Source: Paraburkholderia sp. DHOC27 (GTDB lineage: Bacteria; Pseudomonadota; Gammaproteobacteria; Burkholderiales; Burkholderiaceae). Taken from it: a stretch of 64,000 nt of DNA. The notes under the pieces are model-generated. The model saw nothing but the letters and a program-made list of their open reading frames with translations, made no database searches and was not told the origin of the DNA. This document shows positions 34,468 to 43,132 of this stretch, piece by piece. Where the stretch lies: assembly GCF_003429005.1 (NCBI RefSeq), contig NZ_QVQV01000001.1, positions 1,171,864 to 1,235,863 of the forward strand, given 5' to 3'. The first letter of the stretch is position 1, and the number at the start of each line of letters is the position of its first letter. Both the position numbers and the translations under genes were made by a program.

Positions 34468-35622
34468 ATGAGCAAAAGCACAGCCTTGGGTCGCCGCATG
34501 GCGACAGTCGGCATTCTGGGCACGTTGGCCGCGGCCGCCGGGAGCGTCGCCCGGGCCGACGAAATGGTGAAGATCGGCGAGGCCGCGCCCGTGACGGGAC
34601 CGGCTTCGTATCTCGGCAAGGACACCGAGAACGGCGCGCGCCTCGCCATCGAGGAGATCAACCAGACGGGCCTCGTGATCGGCGGTCAAAAGGTGACGCT
34701 GGTGTTCGACGCGCAGGACGACGCCGGCGATCCGCGTCAGGCCACCCAGGTCGCGCAGAAACTGGTGGACGACAAGGTGGTAGCCGTGGTCGGCCACATG
34801 CAGTCCGGCTCGACCATTCCGGCGTCGAAGATCTACAGCGACGCAGGCATCGTGCAGGTGTCGCCGTCCGCCACCAATCCGGCGTACACGCAGCAAGGCT
34901 TCAAGACTGCCTATCGGGTCGTGGCGACCGACGCGCAGCAAGGCCCGACGCTTGCCGACTACGCGGCGAAAACGCTGAAGGTCAAGACGATCGCGATCGT
35001 CGACGACTCGACCGCATATGGTCAGGGCCTGGCCAGCGAATTCGAAAAGCAGGCGAAAGCGGACGGCATCACCGTGCTGTCGCACGATGCGAGCACCGAC
35101 AAAGCCGTCGATTTCCGCGCGATTCTCACCAAGATCAAAGGCGAAAAGCCGGACGCGATCATGTATGGCGGACTCGATGGCACGGGCGGCCCGTTCGCCA
35201 AGCAGGCGAAGCAGTTGGGCATTACGGCGAAAGTGCTGGCCGGTGACGGCCTGTGTGCCGACGACCTCGCCAAACTGGCCGGCGACGCAGCCGATGACGT
35301 GATCTGCTCGATTGCCGGCGCGCCCTTGCTGAAGATGGCCGGCGGCCCGGCGTTCGTCGAGCGCTATCAGAAGCGCTTTGGCTACGCGCCGGTTCTGAAT
35401 TCACCGTTTGCCTACGATGCGGTGGGCGTGATCGTCGATGCGATGAAGCGTGCGCAATCCACCGATGCCGCGAAAATCCTCGCCGCGATACCCGCAACCG
35501 ACCATGAGGGCGTGCTTGGCCGAACCCAGTTCGATGCGAAGGGCGACCTGCGGCATGGCGTGATTTCGCTCTACAAGTATGTGGACGGCAAGCAGGCGCT
35601 GCTCGGGGTGGTCGAGAAATAA
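34468..35622 (+). CDS. branched-chain amino acid-type ABC transporter substrate-binding protein
   Basis: A 384-residue periplasmic binding protein of the LivJ/LivK class with an N-terminal signal sequence (hydrophobic run around GILGTLAAAAGSVARA). VKIGEAAPVTGPASYLGKD, QDDAGDPRQATQVAQKLV and VVGHMQSGSTIPASKIY are family hallmarks and line the ligand cleft. The actual ligand could be another amino acid. No permease or ATPase gene is adjacent, so the rest of the importer must be elsewhere. It has copy B of the 40-bp motif upstream. Confidence 0.92.
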   Translation: MSKSTALGRRMATVGILGTLAAAAGSVARADEMVKIGEAAPVTGPASYLGKDTENGARLAIEEINQTGLVIGGQKVTLVFDAQDDAGDPRQATQVAQKLVDDKVVAVVGHMQSGSTIPASKIYSDAGIVQVSPSATNPAYTQQGFKTAYRVVATDAQQGPTLADYAAKTLKVKTIAIVDDSTAYGQGLASEFEKQAKADGITVLSHDASTDKAVDFRAILTKIKGEKPDAIMYGGLDGTGGPFAKQAKQLGITAKVLAGDGLCADDLAKLAGDAADDVICSIAGAPLLKMAGGPAFVERYQKRFGYAPVLNSPFAYDAVGVIVDAMKRAQSTDAAKILAAIPATDHEGVLGRTQFDAKGDLRHGVISLYKYVDGKQALLGVVEK

Positions 35623-35647
35623 GCCTGCAAGCTCGAACGCAAACGCA

Positions 35648-35678
35648 GGTCTGCGGGCAACGTGCGTGCTTGCAGACC
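35648..35678 (+). terminator. terminator-like hairpin after the binding-protein gene
   Basis: A 12-bp stem including two G-U pairs (arms 35648-35659 and 35667-35678), with a seven-base loop and no U-tract. Confidence 0.45.
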
Positions 35679-35698
35679 GGGGGACTCAGCAAAGATTC

Positions 35699-35717
35699 CT
35701 TTGCAAAAAATGCAAAG
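35699..35717. promoter_or_regulatory. inverted repeat upstream of DUF305 gene
   Basis: CTTTGCA and TGCAAAG arms separated by five A residues, about 120 bases before the DUF305 start. Possible operator; no cognate regulator is adjacent. Confidence 0.35.
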
Positions 35718-35835
35718 ACGACTTACGGTACACAATTCGACGCAATAGCAGAGGCGCGAAGCCGGCATTCTCTATACGAATGGCGGCTTCGCATCTGGCA
35801 AGCGCGGCCTTTTTCGTGGCATCGGAAAGTCAAAA

Positions 35836-36324
35836 ATGAACAATAACGAGCGCTCCTTTGCAGTTCCCTTTCACGTGCAATTGATCTGCGCAACGCTATC
35901 CATCGTGGCAGGCGTTGGATGGACAGCCTCTCCGGCGTGCGCCCAGAGCGTCGCGCCCGATCCGCATGAAGCGTCGTTCATGGCCGACAACAACAAGGCC
36001 ATGACGACGATGATGAATCACATGAGCGTGCAGCCAACCGGCGACGTCGACCGGGATTTCGTTGCGATGATGCAGCCGCATCATCAGGGTGCCATCGACA
36101 TGGCGCAAGCGGAACTGCGCTACGGCCATAACGAACAGCTGCGCCGGATCGCCCAGGAAATCATCGTCGACCAGCAGCAGGAAATCACCGCGATGAGCGT
36201 TGCCATCGGGCAGCCGCCGCCCCCGTCCGCCCCAGCACCGACGCAGATGCCGCAAGGCAGCGATGCGTCCGGCCAGCGCAATGAAATGCAGATGCAGATG
36301 CCCATGCCCAAGCAGGACAAGTAA
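35836..36324 (+). CDS. DUF305 family exported protein
   Basis: A 162-residue protein with signal peptide (cleavage near ACAQSV). The DUF305 core is visible: DFVAMMQPHHQGAIDMAQ, with paired His, and IAQEIIVDQQQEITAM; the His/Met-rich helices suggest metal, often copper, binding. The C-terminus is Pro-rich and then Met/Gln-rich (QMQMPMPKQDK), also compatible with soft-metal binding. The beta-propeller protein follows 50 bases later on the same strand and the two look co-transcribed. Confidence 0.88.
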   Translation: MNNNERSFAVPFHVQLICATLSIVAGVGWTASPACAQSVAPDPHEASFMADNNKAMTTMMNHMSVQPTGDVDRDFVAMMQPHHQGAIDMAQAELRYGHNEQLRRIAQEIIVDQQQEITAMSVAIGQPPPPSAPAPTQMPQGSDASGQRNEMQMQMPMPKQDK

Positions 36325-36374
36325 GCCATCTTTCCCGCGCATTTTCTTCTTATGCTTTGCCTGGAGGCTTCGCC

Positions 36375-37838
36375 ATGACGCGCACTTTCGCTACGCTGAT
36401 CGCCGCCGCCGCGACGGCCCTTGCCATTCCGCTGGCTGATGCAGGCCAGGCGCCGGGCGCTGCGTCGCAGCCGGACGTGCCGGTGAGCAACCACGATCGC
36501 GTCTACGCCGCCGAACAGTTTTCGAACACGGTTTCCGTGATCGATCCGAGCGAGAACAGATTGCTTGGCGTGATCCGGCTTGGCGATCCGTCGCCGACGA
36601 ATTTCAGTCCGCTCTACAAGGGCCAGGTACTGGTGCATGGCATGGGGTTCTCGCCGGATCACCATACGCTCGCCGTGGTCGCGATTGGGTCGAACTCCGT
36701 GACCTTCATCGACACGCAAACCAATACGGTGAAGCACACTAGTTATGTAGGCAGGTCGCCGCATGAGGCCTTCTATACCCCTGATGGTCGCGAAGTGTGG
36801 GTAACGGTACGCGGGGAGAACTACGTCGACGTGCTCGACGCGAAAACTTACGCGGAGAAACTGCGCATCACTACGATGGCCGGCCCCGGCATGACGATCT
36901 TCTCGCCGAACGGCAAGTACGGCTATATCTGTTCGTCGTTCAATCCGGAAGTGGATGTCGTTGCGGTCGCAACGCACAAGATGGTGGGCCGGGTGACGCA
37001 GGCGAGCCCTTTCTGTCCCAACATTGCCGCGACGCCTGACGGCAAGCAGGTCTGGTTCACGCTGAAGGACACCGGCAAGACCCAGGTGTTCGACGCGCAC
37101 CCGCCGTTCTCGCTCATCACGACACTGGAGACCGGACCGATTACCAACCACGTCAACTTTGCGACGAACGCCAACGGCACCTTCGCCTATATCACGGTGG
37201 GCGGTCTCAACGCGGTCAAGGTCTATCGGACCGACAACTTCCAGCTGGTCGCGACCATCCCCGTGGGCGACATGCCGCACGGTGTCTGGCCATCGGGCGA
37301 TGGATCGCGCATTTACGTCGGGCTCGAAAACGCCGACACCATGACGGCCATCGACACCTCGACCAATCAGGTGGTCGCGAATGTCCCGATCGGCCAGGCG
37401 CCCCAGGCGATTGCCTATGTGCCAAATGCGGTGACGTCAGGCGATGACTCGACCCAGAACCTGCAACCGCTCGGCCTCTCGGGACAGGCCGCGCACCTGA
37501 CCTTGTCGACGGTGGGCGCGGATAAAGGCGCGGGACCCGCGACGACCGTCGTGCTGTTCGACCAGGGCGTGGTGCAGGTGCTCCAGGCGGCCGTCACCGG
37601 GCTCAAACCGAAACAGCATTACACGCTCGGATTGAGTGATGCAGCGGACGGCAGCGGCGCCATCGACGCGCTCGCCCATTTCGTGACCAATCCAGCGGGA
37701 TCGGCTATCGTCGATACCATTGGGCAGATCCGGCAAATCGTTTCGCCAGATAGCACCGAGGCAGTCAAGCGCCGTTACCTGGTGATCGTGCCGGATGGCG
37801 ATGCGAATGCAGCGGTTGCGCAGATACAGACGCAATAG
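36375..37838 (+). CDS. YncE-type beta-propeller protein with signal peptide
   Basis: A 487-residue exported protein made of YVTN-like propeller repeats: RVYAAEQFSNTVSVIDPSEN, NSVTFIDTQTNTVK, ENYVDVLDAKTYAEKL, NAVKVYRTDNFQLV and DTMTAIDTSTNQVV are successive blades. The final 140 residues, after GDDSTQNL, form a separate beta-rich domain. ATG at 36375 has GGAGG seven bases upstream. Such proteins are periplasmic and their ligands are usually unknown; pairing with DUF305 suggests a metal or redox role. Confidence 0.85.
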   Translation: MTRTFATLIAAAATALAIPLADAGQAPGAASQPDVPVSNHDRVYAAEQFSNTVSVIDPSENRLLGVIRLGDPSPTNFSPLYKGQVLVHGMGFSPDHHTLAVVAIGSNSVTFIDTQTNTVKHTSYVGRSPHEAFYTPDGREVWVTVRGENYVDVLDAKTYAEKLRITTMAGPGMTIFSPNGKYGYICSSFNPEVDVVAVATHKMVGRVTQASPFCPNIAATPDGKQVWFTLKDTGKTQVFDAHPPFSLITTLETGPITNHVNFATNANGTFAYITVGGLNAVKVYRTDNFQLVATIPVGDMPHGVWPSGDGSRIYVGLENADTMTAIDTSTNQVVANVPIGQAPQAIAYVPNAVTSGDDSTQNLQPLGLSGQAAHLTLSTVGADKGAGPATTVVLFDQGVVQVLQAAVTGLKPKQHYTLGLSDAADGSGAIDALAHFVTNPAGSAIVDTIGQIRQIVSPDSTEAVKRRYLVIVPDGDANAAVAQIQTQ

Positions 37839-37891
37839 CGGTTGTTCCGTAGTCCGAAGTGGTTGCTTTCGTCGGTGTGAACAACGCGCTG

Positions 37892-38293
37892 TCATTGATT
37901 GCCGAGCCAGCGCGCCGCGGCCTCCGCGGTATCTTCAGGGCGCGTATTGAAGGCGATGGATGCGTCGGGTGCGTGGCGGTGAATGGTATTGAGGAGCGTC
38001 TCGAAGAGCAGCAGGCTGTTCGGCGGAATGCGGATGCCGCCACCAATCACGACACAATCGTAGGGCGTGTTTGTTAGCTGACGCTCGAGCGCGACACGCG
38101 CGCTGTCATCCGGTTTCACCAGACAGAGATCGGCGTGCCAACCCTGCGCCTTCATTTGCTCCATGCCCGTCGAAATGCCGGCATGGATTTTCGCTGCGTC
38201 CATTCCGGGCGGTAACGCTGGGTCTGAGAAGTCGACGGTCTCAGGCTCCTGGCCGACGAACAGCACCCGCTTTAAGCCTTGTTGTTCGCTCAT
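37892..38293 (-). CDS. conserved hypothetical protein, Rossmann-like
   Basis: A 133-residue protein starting MSEQQGLKRVLFVGQEPETV, with GAGGAG seven bases upstream of the ATG at 38293. Strand-helix alternation (RVLFVGQ, YDCVVIGGGIRI) suggests a small alpha/beta fold. I do not recognise a named family. It is divergent from the DUF2000 gene. Confidence 0.75.
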   Translation of the reverse strand: MSEQQGLKRVLFVGQEPETVDFSDPALPPGMDAAKIHAGISTGMEQMKAQGWHADLCLVKPDDSARVALERQLTNTPYDCVVIGGGIRIPPNSLLLFETLLNTIHRHAPDASIAFNTRPEDTAEAAARWLGNQ

Positions 38294-38398
38294 TGCGTAC
38301 TCCTCGATCAGTGATGATTCGTGACAGCCATGCCAGCAAGGCGCGAGCCTGGGAATTGGGGCGCGGATTGGCATGGGCGGCGGGGCGGGAGGGGCCGC

Positions 38399-38418
38399 TG
38401 CAGCGCTGGCACGCTGCA
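38399..38418. promoter_or_regulatory. inverted repeat in the divergent promoter of DUF2000 gene
   Basis: TGCAGCG-CTGGCA-CGCTGCA, a perfect 7-bp inverted repeat about 70 bases before the DUF2000 start. Candidate operator only. Confidence 0.3.
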
Positions 38419-38486
38419 AGATCGTTCAATACTTTTGGCCCGCAGATCCTTAGCATTTCTCTACCGTTCATTTTCGGAGAAATGCT

Positions 38487-38939
38487 GTGTTGTTGCAGAA
38501 CGAATCAGGCGACGCCCCCGCCAATGAAACGCTTACCGACCCGGTGCGCTGCGTCATCGTCGTGGATGAAACACTGGCGCCAGGCAAAGCCGCGAACGCG
38601 GCCGCGGTCGTGGCGTTTACGCTGGGGCAGCGTCACGCGCCGCTCGTCGGCGCGCCGTTGCAGGAACAGGACGGTACGGCACACCCTGGTTTGATCCCCA
38701 TTGGCATTCCGGTGCTTAAAGCGACCGCTGACCAGTTGAGCGCGCTCCGCCGGAAATCCGTGCCGTTCTGCGACGTGGTCGACTTCCCGGTGCAAGGCCA
38801 GGCCACCGTCGACTACGACGCCTTTCTACAGGCAGTGCGCGCGTTGCCAGGCGATTCTCTCCAGTACCTGGCAATTGGACTCGTGGGTCCGCGGAAAAAG
38901 GTGGGCAAACTGGTGGGCAGCTTCGCCTTGTTCGCATGA
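38487..38939 (+). CDS. DUF2000 domain-containing protein
   Basis: A 150-residue protein with the DUF2000 pattern: VRCVIVVDETLAPGKAANAAAVV near the N-terminus, IPVLKATADQL, and a C-terminal IGLVGPRKKVGKLVGSFALF. The fold resembles peptidyl-tRNA hydrolase II-like small proteins, but function is unknown. It starts with GTG at 38487 (GGAG upstream). The AraC regulator downstream on the same strand is a recurrent partner in my experience and may regulate it or be co-expressed with it. Confidence 0.85.
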   Translation: MLLQNESGDAPANETLTDPVRCVIVVDETLAPGKAANAAAVVAFTLGQRHAPLVGAPLQEQDGTAHPGLIPIGIPVLKATADQLSALRRKSVPFCDVVDFPVQGQATVDYDAFLQAVRALPGDSLQYLAIGLVGPRKKVGKLVGSFALFA

Positions 38940-39049
38940 GAGCGTGAGGGCGCCACGATGCGGCCGCGAAAGAAATGGATGCAGTTCGCCGAGGCCCCAC
39001 GCATGCCCGAACCGCAGCTATGGCAATATGACTGGATTCCGTTACACGC

Positions 39050-39901
39050 ATGAGCCGCCTCACCATGAATCTCACTGGAGCGACGAGGTCCATCAAGCTA
39101 TGGCACGCGCCGGACGTCATGGACGCCGTCATGCTGAAAGGCAGTTTCGTCGGACATCGCTATCCGCCGCACGCGCACGACACGCATTGCCTCGCGGTGA
39201 TCACGGGCGGGGCGCTGGCGGTGGAAGCGCAAGACCAGCGACGCGTGTGTCGCCGTGGCGACGTGATTGTCATCAACGCGGACACCGTGCATGCCGGTTC
39301 AGCCGCCGGCGATGGGCAATGGAAAATGCGCGTGGCCCATGTGCAGCCGGCCGCGCTCGCCGACTACTGCGAGACACTTGGCATTGCGCGCCGCGAGCGA
39401 TTCGATGTGGCGGGTCCGTTCGTCACCGACGCCGCACTATCAAGGCAGCTCTACGGCGTGAACTGGTGTTCCGAGGTGAACGAGGACCGCTTCAAGCGCA
39501 GCGAAACGCTGGCCGCGGCGGTTATCGGGCTGCACACGCGGCACGCGGTTAACGTAGCCGCATTACCGGTGGTACGCAGCGAGCCGGCTCTGGTGCGCGC
39601 GGTGAAGTCCCGTCTGCGCGACGAACTGGACGCGCATCCAACGTTGTCGACCTTAGCGAGCGAGTTTGGTACGACGCCGTTCGTGTTGCTGCGTGCCTTC
39701 GTGCGCGAAGCAGGCTTGAGCCCGCATGCCTTCCAGCAGCAGGAGCGCGTGCGCAGCGCCATGCCCTTGCTGCGCAGCGGCCGCGCCATTGCCGAGGTGA
39801 GCGCGCGCATGGGTTTCGCCGACCAGCCGCACTTCACGCGAGTCTTCAAGCAGCAGACAGGGGTGACGCCGAAAGTCTATCAGGCGGCGTTTTCATCCTG
39901 A
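39050..39901 (+). CDS. AraC-family transcriptional regulator
   Basis: A 283-residue regulator with an N-terminal cupin-like sensor (HRYPPHAHDTHCLAVITGG, then GDVIVINADTVHAG) and a C-terminal AraC DNA-binding domain (LSTLASEFGTTPFVLLRAFV and IAEVSARMGFADQPHFTRVFKQQTGVTP). It follows the DUF2000 gene by 110 bases. The ligand is unknown; a second ATG at 39065 is possible. Confidence 0.9.
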   Translation: MSRLTMNLTGATRSIKLWHAPDVMDAVMLKGSFVGHRYPPHAHDTHCLAVITGGALAVEAQDQRRVCRRGDVIVINADTVHAGSAAGDGQWKMRVAHVQPAALADYCETLGIARRERFDVAGPFVTDAALSRQLYGVNWCSEVNEDRFKRSETLAAAVIGLHTRHAVNVAALPVVRSEPALVRAVKSRLRDELDAHPTLSTLASEFGTTPFVLLRAFVREAGLSPHAFQQQERVRSAMPLLRSGRAIAEVSARMGFADQPHFTRVFKQQTGVTPKVYQAAFSS

Positions 39902-39911
39902 GCGCTTTGAG

Positions 39912-40664
39912 TCAGACCTCGTCGTCAGGCAACTGGCAAAGCTGATGGTAAAAGGTCTGGATATCGGCAAAGTAAAACGGACGAAACGCGCCATAGACGT
40001 TGTTCCAGTCCGGTATGTAGCTCAAGAGATGATCCTTGAAGGTTGCCACGATGTCGGCATGGAGATCCTTGCGCACCACCAGAACCGCCGGGACGCAACT
40101 GTCGTACTGGCCGATGACTTTGGTGGTCTGCGCGTTCTGCGGCGTCATCTTCCAGACGTCTTCCAGAATCATCGTTGCGCGAACCGACTTCGCGACGACG
40201 GCATCCACCCGGTCCTGCCATCCGGCCACCTGCTTGAGGTCGAAGAAGGTTTCAAGCTTCTTGCCTCTCTCATGCAGCATGATCGCTGGCGGGAAAAAGC
40301 TCGAAGAGCAGGATCGGTTCAGATAGGCATAGGTTGATCCTTCCAGGTCGTCAAAGCTATTTGCCTGGTCATCCTGACGAACGACGAGCAGTGTGCGTTG
40401 AGCGGGCTGGCCGGTAAACTTCGATGTGGCGATGACAAGGCCGCGATAGTGCGGATTGCCTTTTTTCATCATGACGCAGAAGCCGGCGCCAGGCACATAG
40501 GCCATATCCGGGCTGCCGTCCGCAATCATCTGGTTCATCCTGGGAATGTCCGTGGTCACCTCGGCGTTCATACCGGCCCTGGCAAGCAGGCTCGTCCACG
40601 GTTCATGGGTGACGGGGAAATCCAGATTCCTGTTCAGAAGAAACGTCAGACTCTGCGCTGTCAT
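39912..40664 (-). CDS. PhnD-like phosphate/phosphonate-type binding protein
   Basis: A 250-residue member of the PhnD/TauA-like solute-binding superfamily: an opening strand LTFLLNRNLDFP, PDMAYVPGAGFCVM, SFDDLEGSTYAYLNRSCSSS (ligand loop), and VVRKDLHADIVATFKDHLL. There is no signal peptide, and no permease or ATPase is adjacent, so it may be a cytoplasmic ligand-binding protein rather than a transporter part. ATG at 40664 is preferred over GTG at 40673. It converges with the AraC gene, only 10 bases apart. Confidence 0.8.
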   Translation of the reverse strand: MTAQSLTFLLNRNLDFPVTHEPWTSLLARAGMNAEVTTDIPRMNQMIADGSPDMAYVPGAGFCVMMKKGNPHYRGLVIATSKFTGQPAQRTLLVVRQDDQANSFDDLEGSTYAYLNRSCSSSFFPPAIMLHERGKKLETFFDLKQVAGWQDRVDAVVAKSVRATMILEDVWKMTPQNAQTTKVIGQYDSCVPAVLVVRKDLHADIVATFKDHLLSYIPDWNNVYGAFRPFYFADIQTFYHQLCQLPDDEV

Positions 40665-40810
40665 GGCTGCCACCCTCGCGATGTGAAGAATCAGGCCGAC
40701 CTGTTCGATCCGGGACCTGTCATCTTATGCGGATCGTCAAAACGGGGATGGCGGGAACGATCTGCGTTTTGCGGGAATGCAGGGTTGGGGTGGTCGCAAA
40801 GTCGGGCGTC

Positions 40811-40852
40811 ATCAGGCACTACCAGCCGTGAATCAGGCACTACCAGCCGTGA
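40811..40852. repeat. perfect 21-bp tandem duplication across the SGNH stop codon
   Basis: Two identical 21-bp units abut at 40811-40831 and 40832-40852. On the minus strand each contains the final His-Gly-Trp codons and TAG stop, so reading through the first stop would give Cys-Leu-Ile-His-Gly-Trp and a second stop. Likely a recent slippage event. Confidence 0.85.
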
Positions 40853-41751
40853 TTCTGGATAAACGTTGCAACGTGCTGTGCAACGATTCGATAACCGCCT
40901 GCCGAAAGATGCTGGGTATCTACGCGTAACGAGGTTGGTACGATATCGGCAGCGCGATCCATCTGGTCGGTAGCGGTATCGTTGGCGTCATCCACCAGAA
41001 CCGTCCTGATGTCGATGAAGTTGTCTGGAAACCGTTCGGCGAGTTGCTGATTGAGAGAAATGACCCTGTCGTACTTCTCAGTGCCACTCCCCTCGCCAGC
41101 GCCATTCAGAATCGACAGAATGATGTAGCGTCCGCGCTTGACGTGCGCGGCCATGCGCGCGATGTTGCTGATGGTCGAACCGGTCTGCAAGGTGTTGATG
41201 TCATTGCGTCCGGCCCAGATCACATTGATATCGCCGCTGTAGTCATCGACTAAAAAGGGGCTGTCCGGTGGGACATGGATCGGGGCACCTTCAGAATCGC
41301 GGATGAAAACATGGTGGTAGTCGGGCGTATAAGCAAGCTTTCCAGACGTGCCGTCAAGCGTTCCGTGAACCTCGCCGGTTCCCGCGCCGGGAATGGGTAC
41401 ACCGTTGGTGATCGTGACGGGAATCGGACCCGCCGCAGGTAACTGGTTGCCCGTTACGGCCAGGTGCGGTTGGACCGCTCCCTGTCGAGCGGCGATGGAA
41501 TCCGATGTCTGCCCCGATACGCCGAAATTCCGCACTTGCCGACCGTCGAGCAGTGTTGATAACTGATAGGGCCAGGTGCCTGGCAGACCGCCGATGCCGA
41601 GCGTCCCGGAGGTTAGCGAGTCGCCCCACGCGTCGATAGGTTGCTTTAGCGCTCCCGCCTGTGGCCGCACACCCGGACTCATGAAAACGACACCGAGCGT
41701 CAAAGCCGCAAGCCCTATCACTTTGGCGGACGTGTCAGGCCATGCATGCAA
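40840..41751 (-). CDS. SGNH/GDSL hydrolase (possible C-terminal half of a split acyltransferase)
   Basis: A 303-residue frame with a membrane segment (VIGLAALTLGVVFM) and then an SGNH esterase domain: block I WGDSLTSG, oxyanion Gly/Asn in VSGQTSD and WAGRNDIN, and the C-terminal Asp-x-x-His in VDTQHLS. In OafA/OafB-type enzymes such a domain is fused after the acyltransferase and completes O-acetyl transfer to surface polysaccharide. Here the frame opens with TTG, has no clear ribosome-binding site and is in frame with the acyltransferase gene across a single TGA at 41787-41785. It may be made by readthrough, start independently, or be inactive. Confidence 0.8.
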   Translation of the reverse strand: MHAWPDTSAKVIGLAALTLGVVFMSPGVRPQAGALKQPIDAWGDSLTSGTLGIGGLPGTWPYQLSTLLDGRQVRNFGVSGQTSDSIAARQGAVQPHLAVTGNQLPAAGPIPVTITNGVPIPGAGTGEVHGTLDGTSGKLAYTPDYHHVFIRDSEGAPIHVPPDSPFLVDDYSGDINVIWAGRNDINTLQTGSTISNIARMAAHVKRGRYIILSILNGAGEGSGTEKYDRVISLNQQLAERFPDNFIDIRTVLVDDANDTATDQMDRAADIVPTSLRVDTQHLSAGGYRIVAQHVATFIQNHGW

Positions 41752-41784
41752 TGACTGCCAGGCTGACAGCTTTCGCGCGAGTGC

Positions 41785-42867
41785 TCACCCGAGGCGAATG
41801 CCGGGTTGCTCAAGACAAACGTAGCTGAGGTAACTCACTGGCACGATCATCAGTGCAGCAATGGTCAGCGACACGACCGGCCCGAAGCGACCAAAAACAT
41901 GAACCACGCCTAGCAGCACAATCGCGTGCAACAGATAGAGACTGTATGAGATTCTGCCGATAAACGTTAGTGGCTTCGTAAGCAGAACGTTTGCAAACGG
42001 CGCGATGCCGATCGCGCAGGCAATGATTCCGCACACCGCACTCAACACTAACCAGTCGAACAGATAGTCGCTGAGTACGCCGTGCACCAGAAACGAAATT
42101 GGGCGTGCTGCAACGTATAAGGCAAGCGAACTCGCAACCAGTGCCATGCGAGTGCTTACAGCCATTCCCCCTAAAACGGCGGAAATCTCGTTGCGACGCA
42201 CGGCTAATGCAGCGCCCGCTACGAACATGAAGAGATAGTGCACCGTAGGCAGCCATTCGGTTGCGACGCTCGCCTGTATGACCGGATGATTGCGGTGTAT
42301 CGCAAGCGCGCAGACGGCTATCGACCCCGCACCCGCAGCGAGAATCGACCAGCGGGTTGGATAATTGGTCGCGAGGAACGCGACTGGCATGAAGACAAGG
42401 GAAATTCGCATTTCATAGACGAGCGACCAGACGACGGGGTCGAGTCGATCGGACTGAAAAGGCGGAACGAACAGTATATGTTTGACCAGGTCAGCGTTAT
42501 TCAGCGTTGTCGGCCAACTCGCGTTGAACCACTCGCCCGCCCAATTTACGCTGCCTGCAAAGACGAGGACATACAATGCATAGGCGAGACACACCGCACC
42601 TAGATAGGGAAGATAGATGCGGCAGATTCGCCGCACGATAAATTCACCAAAGCTGGGACTTCGTGCTCGCGCAAGTTGCAAGGTGAGCACGAAACCGCTT
42701 AGCACGAAGAAAAGGATGACAGCTTCATGACCTCCGCAGATCAACCTTAGCGGAGTATGGCGCAGGCCGAGTAACGGCGTGAGCAAGGTGAAATGAGAAA
42801 AAACAACTGTTAAAGCAGCGACTCCACGTAATGCGTCGAGCTGCGCATAACGGCTCTCATGATCCAT
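41785..42867 (-). CDS. acyltransferase 3 family membrane protein (OafA-like)
   Basis: A 360-residue integral membrane acyltransferase with about ten helices. It starts LDALRGVAALTVVFSHF (the R and H are the family active-site positions), has FFVLSGFVLT in helix 3, and ends VSYLSYVCLEQPGIRLG, the usual end of the catalytic domain. It moves acyl groups, commonly acetyl, to lipopolysaccharide, capsule or a small molecule. Base composition is noticeably lower in G/C than in neighbouring genes, hinting at horizontal origin. The next 11 codons after its TGA stay open into the SGNH hydrolase frame. Confidence 0.9.
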   Translation of the reverse strand: MDHESRYAQLDALRGVAALTVVFSHFTLLTPLLGLRHTPLRLICGGHEAVILFFVLSGFVLTLQLARARSPSFGEFIVRRICRIYLPYLGAVCLAYALYVLVFAGSVNWAGEWFNASWPTTLNNADLVKHILFVPPFQSDRLDPVVWSLVYEMRISLVFMPVAFLATNYPTRWSILAAGAGSIAVCALAIHRNHPVIQASVATEWLPTVHYLFMFVAGAALAVRRNEISAVLGGMAVSTRMALVASSLALYVAARPISFLVHGVLSDYLFDWLVLSAVCGIIACAIGIAPFANVLLTKPLTFIGRISYSLYLLHAIVLLGVVHVFGRFGPVVSLTIAALMIVPVSYLSYVCLEQPGIRLG

Positions 42868-43132
42868 TGATTCCCCCGGCGTTAAACCAGTACGGAAATC
42901 GCACCGTTCAGGAGAGCAGATTATTATTCCGGCTCTCAGGACGATCTGTGACCTGGACCACTAAAGCACGTTAGAGTGTCTTCACGATTCAAGTAGTACG
43001 CGTGATGGGAATCGCGGGATGTAAAGCGCGACAACAGATCTGCAGGAGTCGAATGGCCTACGCGTTGTGCGAACGCGCGTCACGATTAAAAGGAATGTGC
43101 AAACCGTAACGCGCTTACTTCGCATTCCGCTT

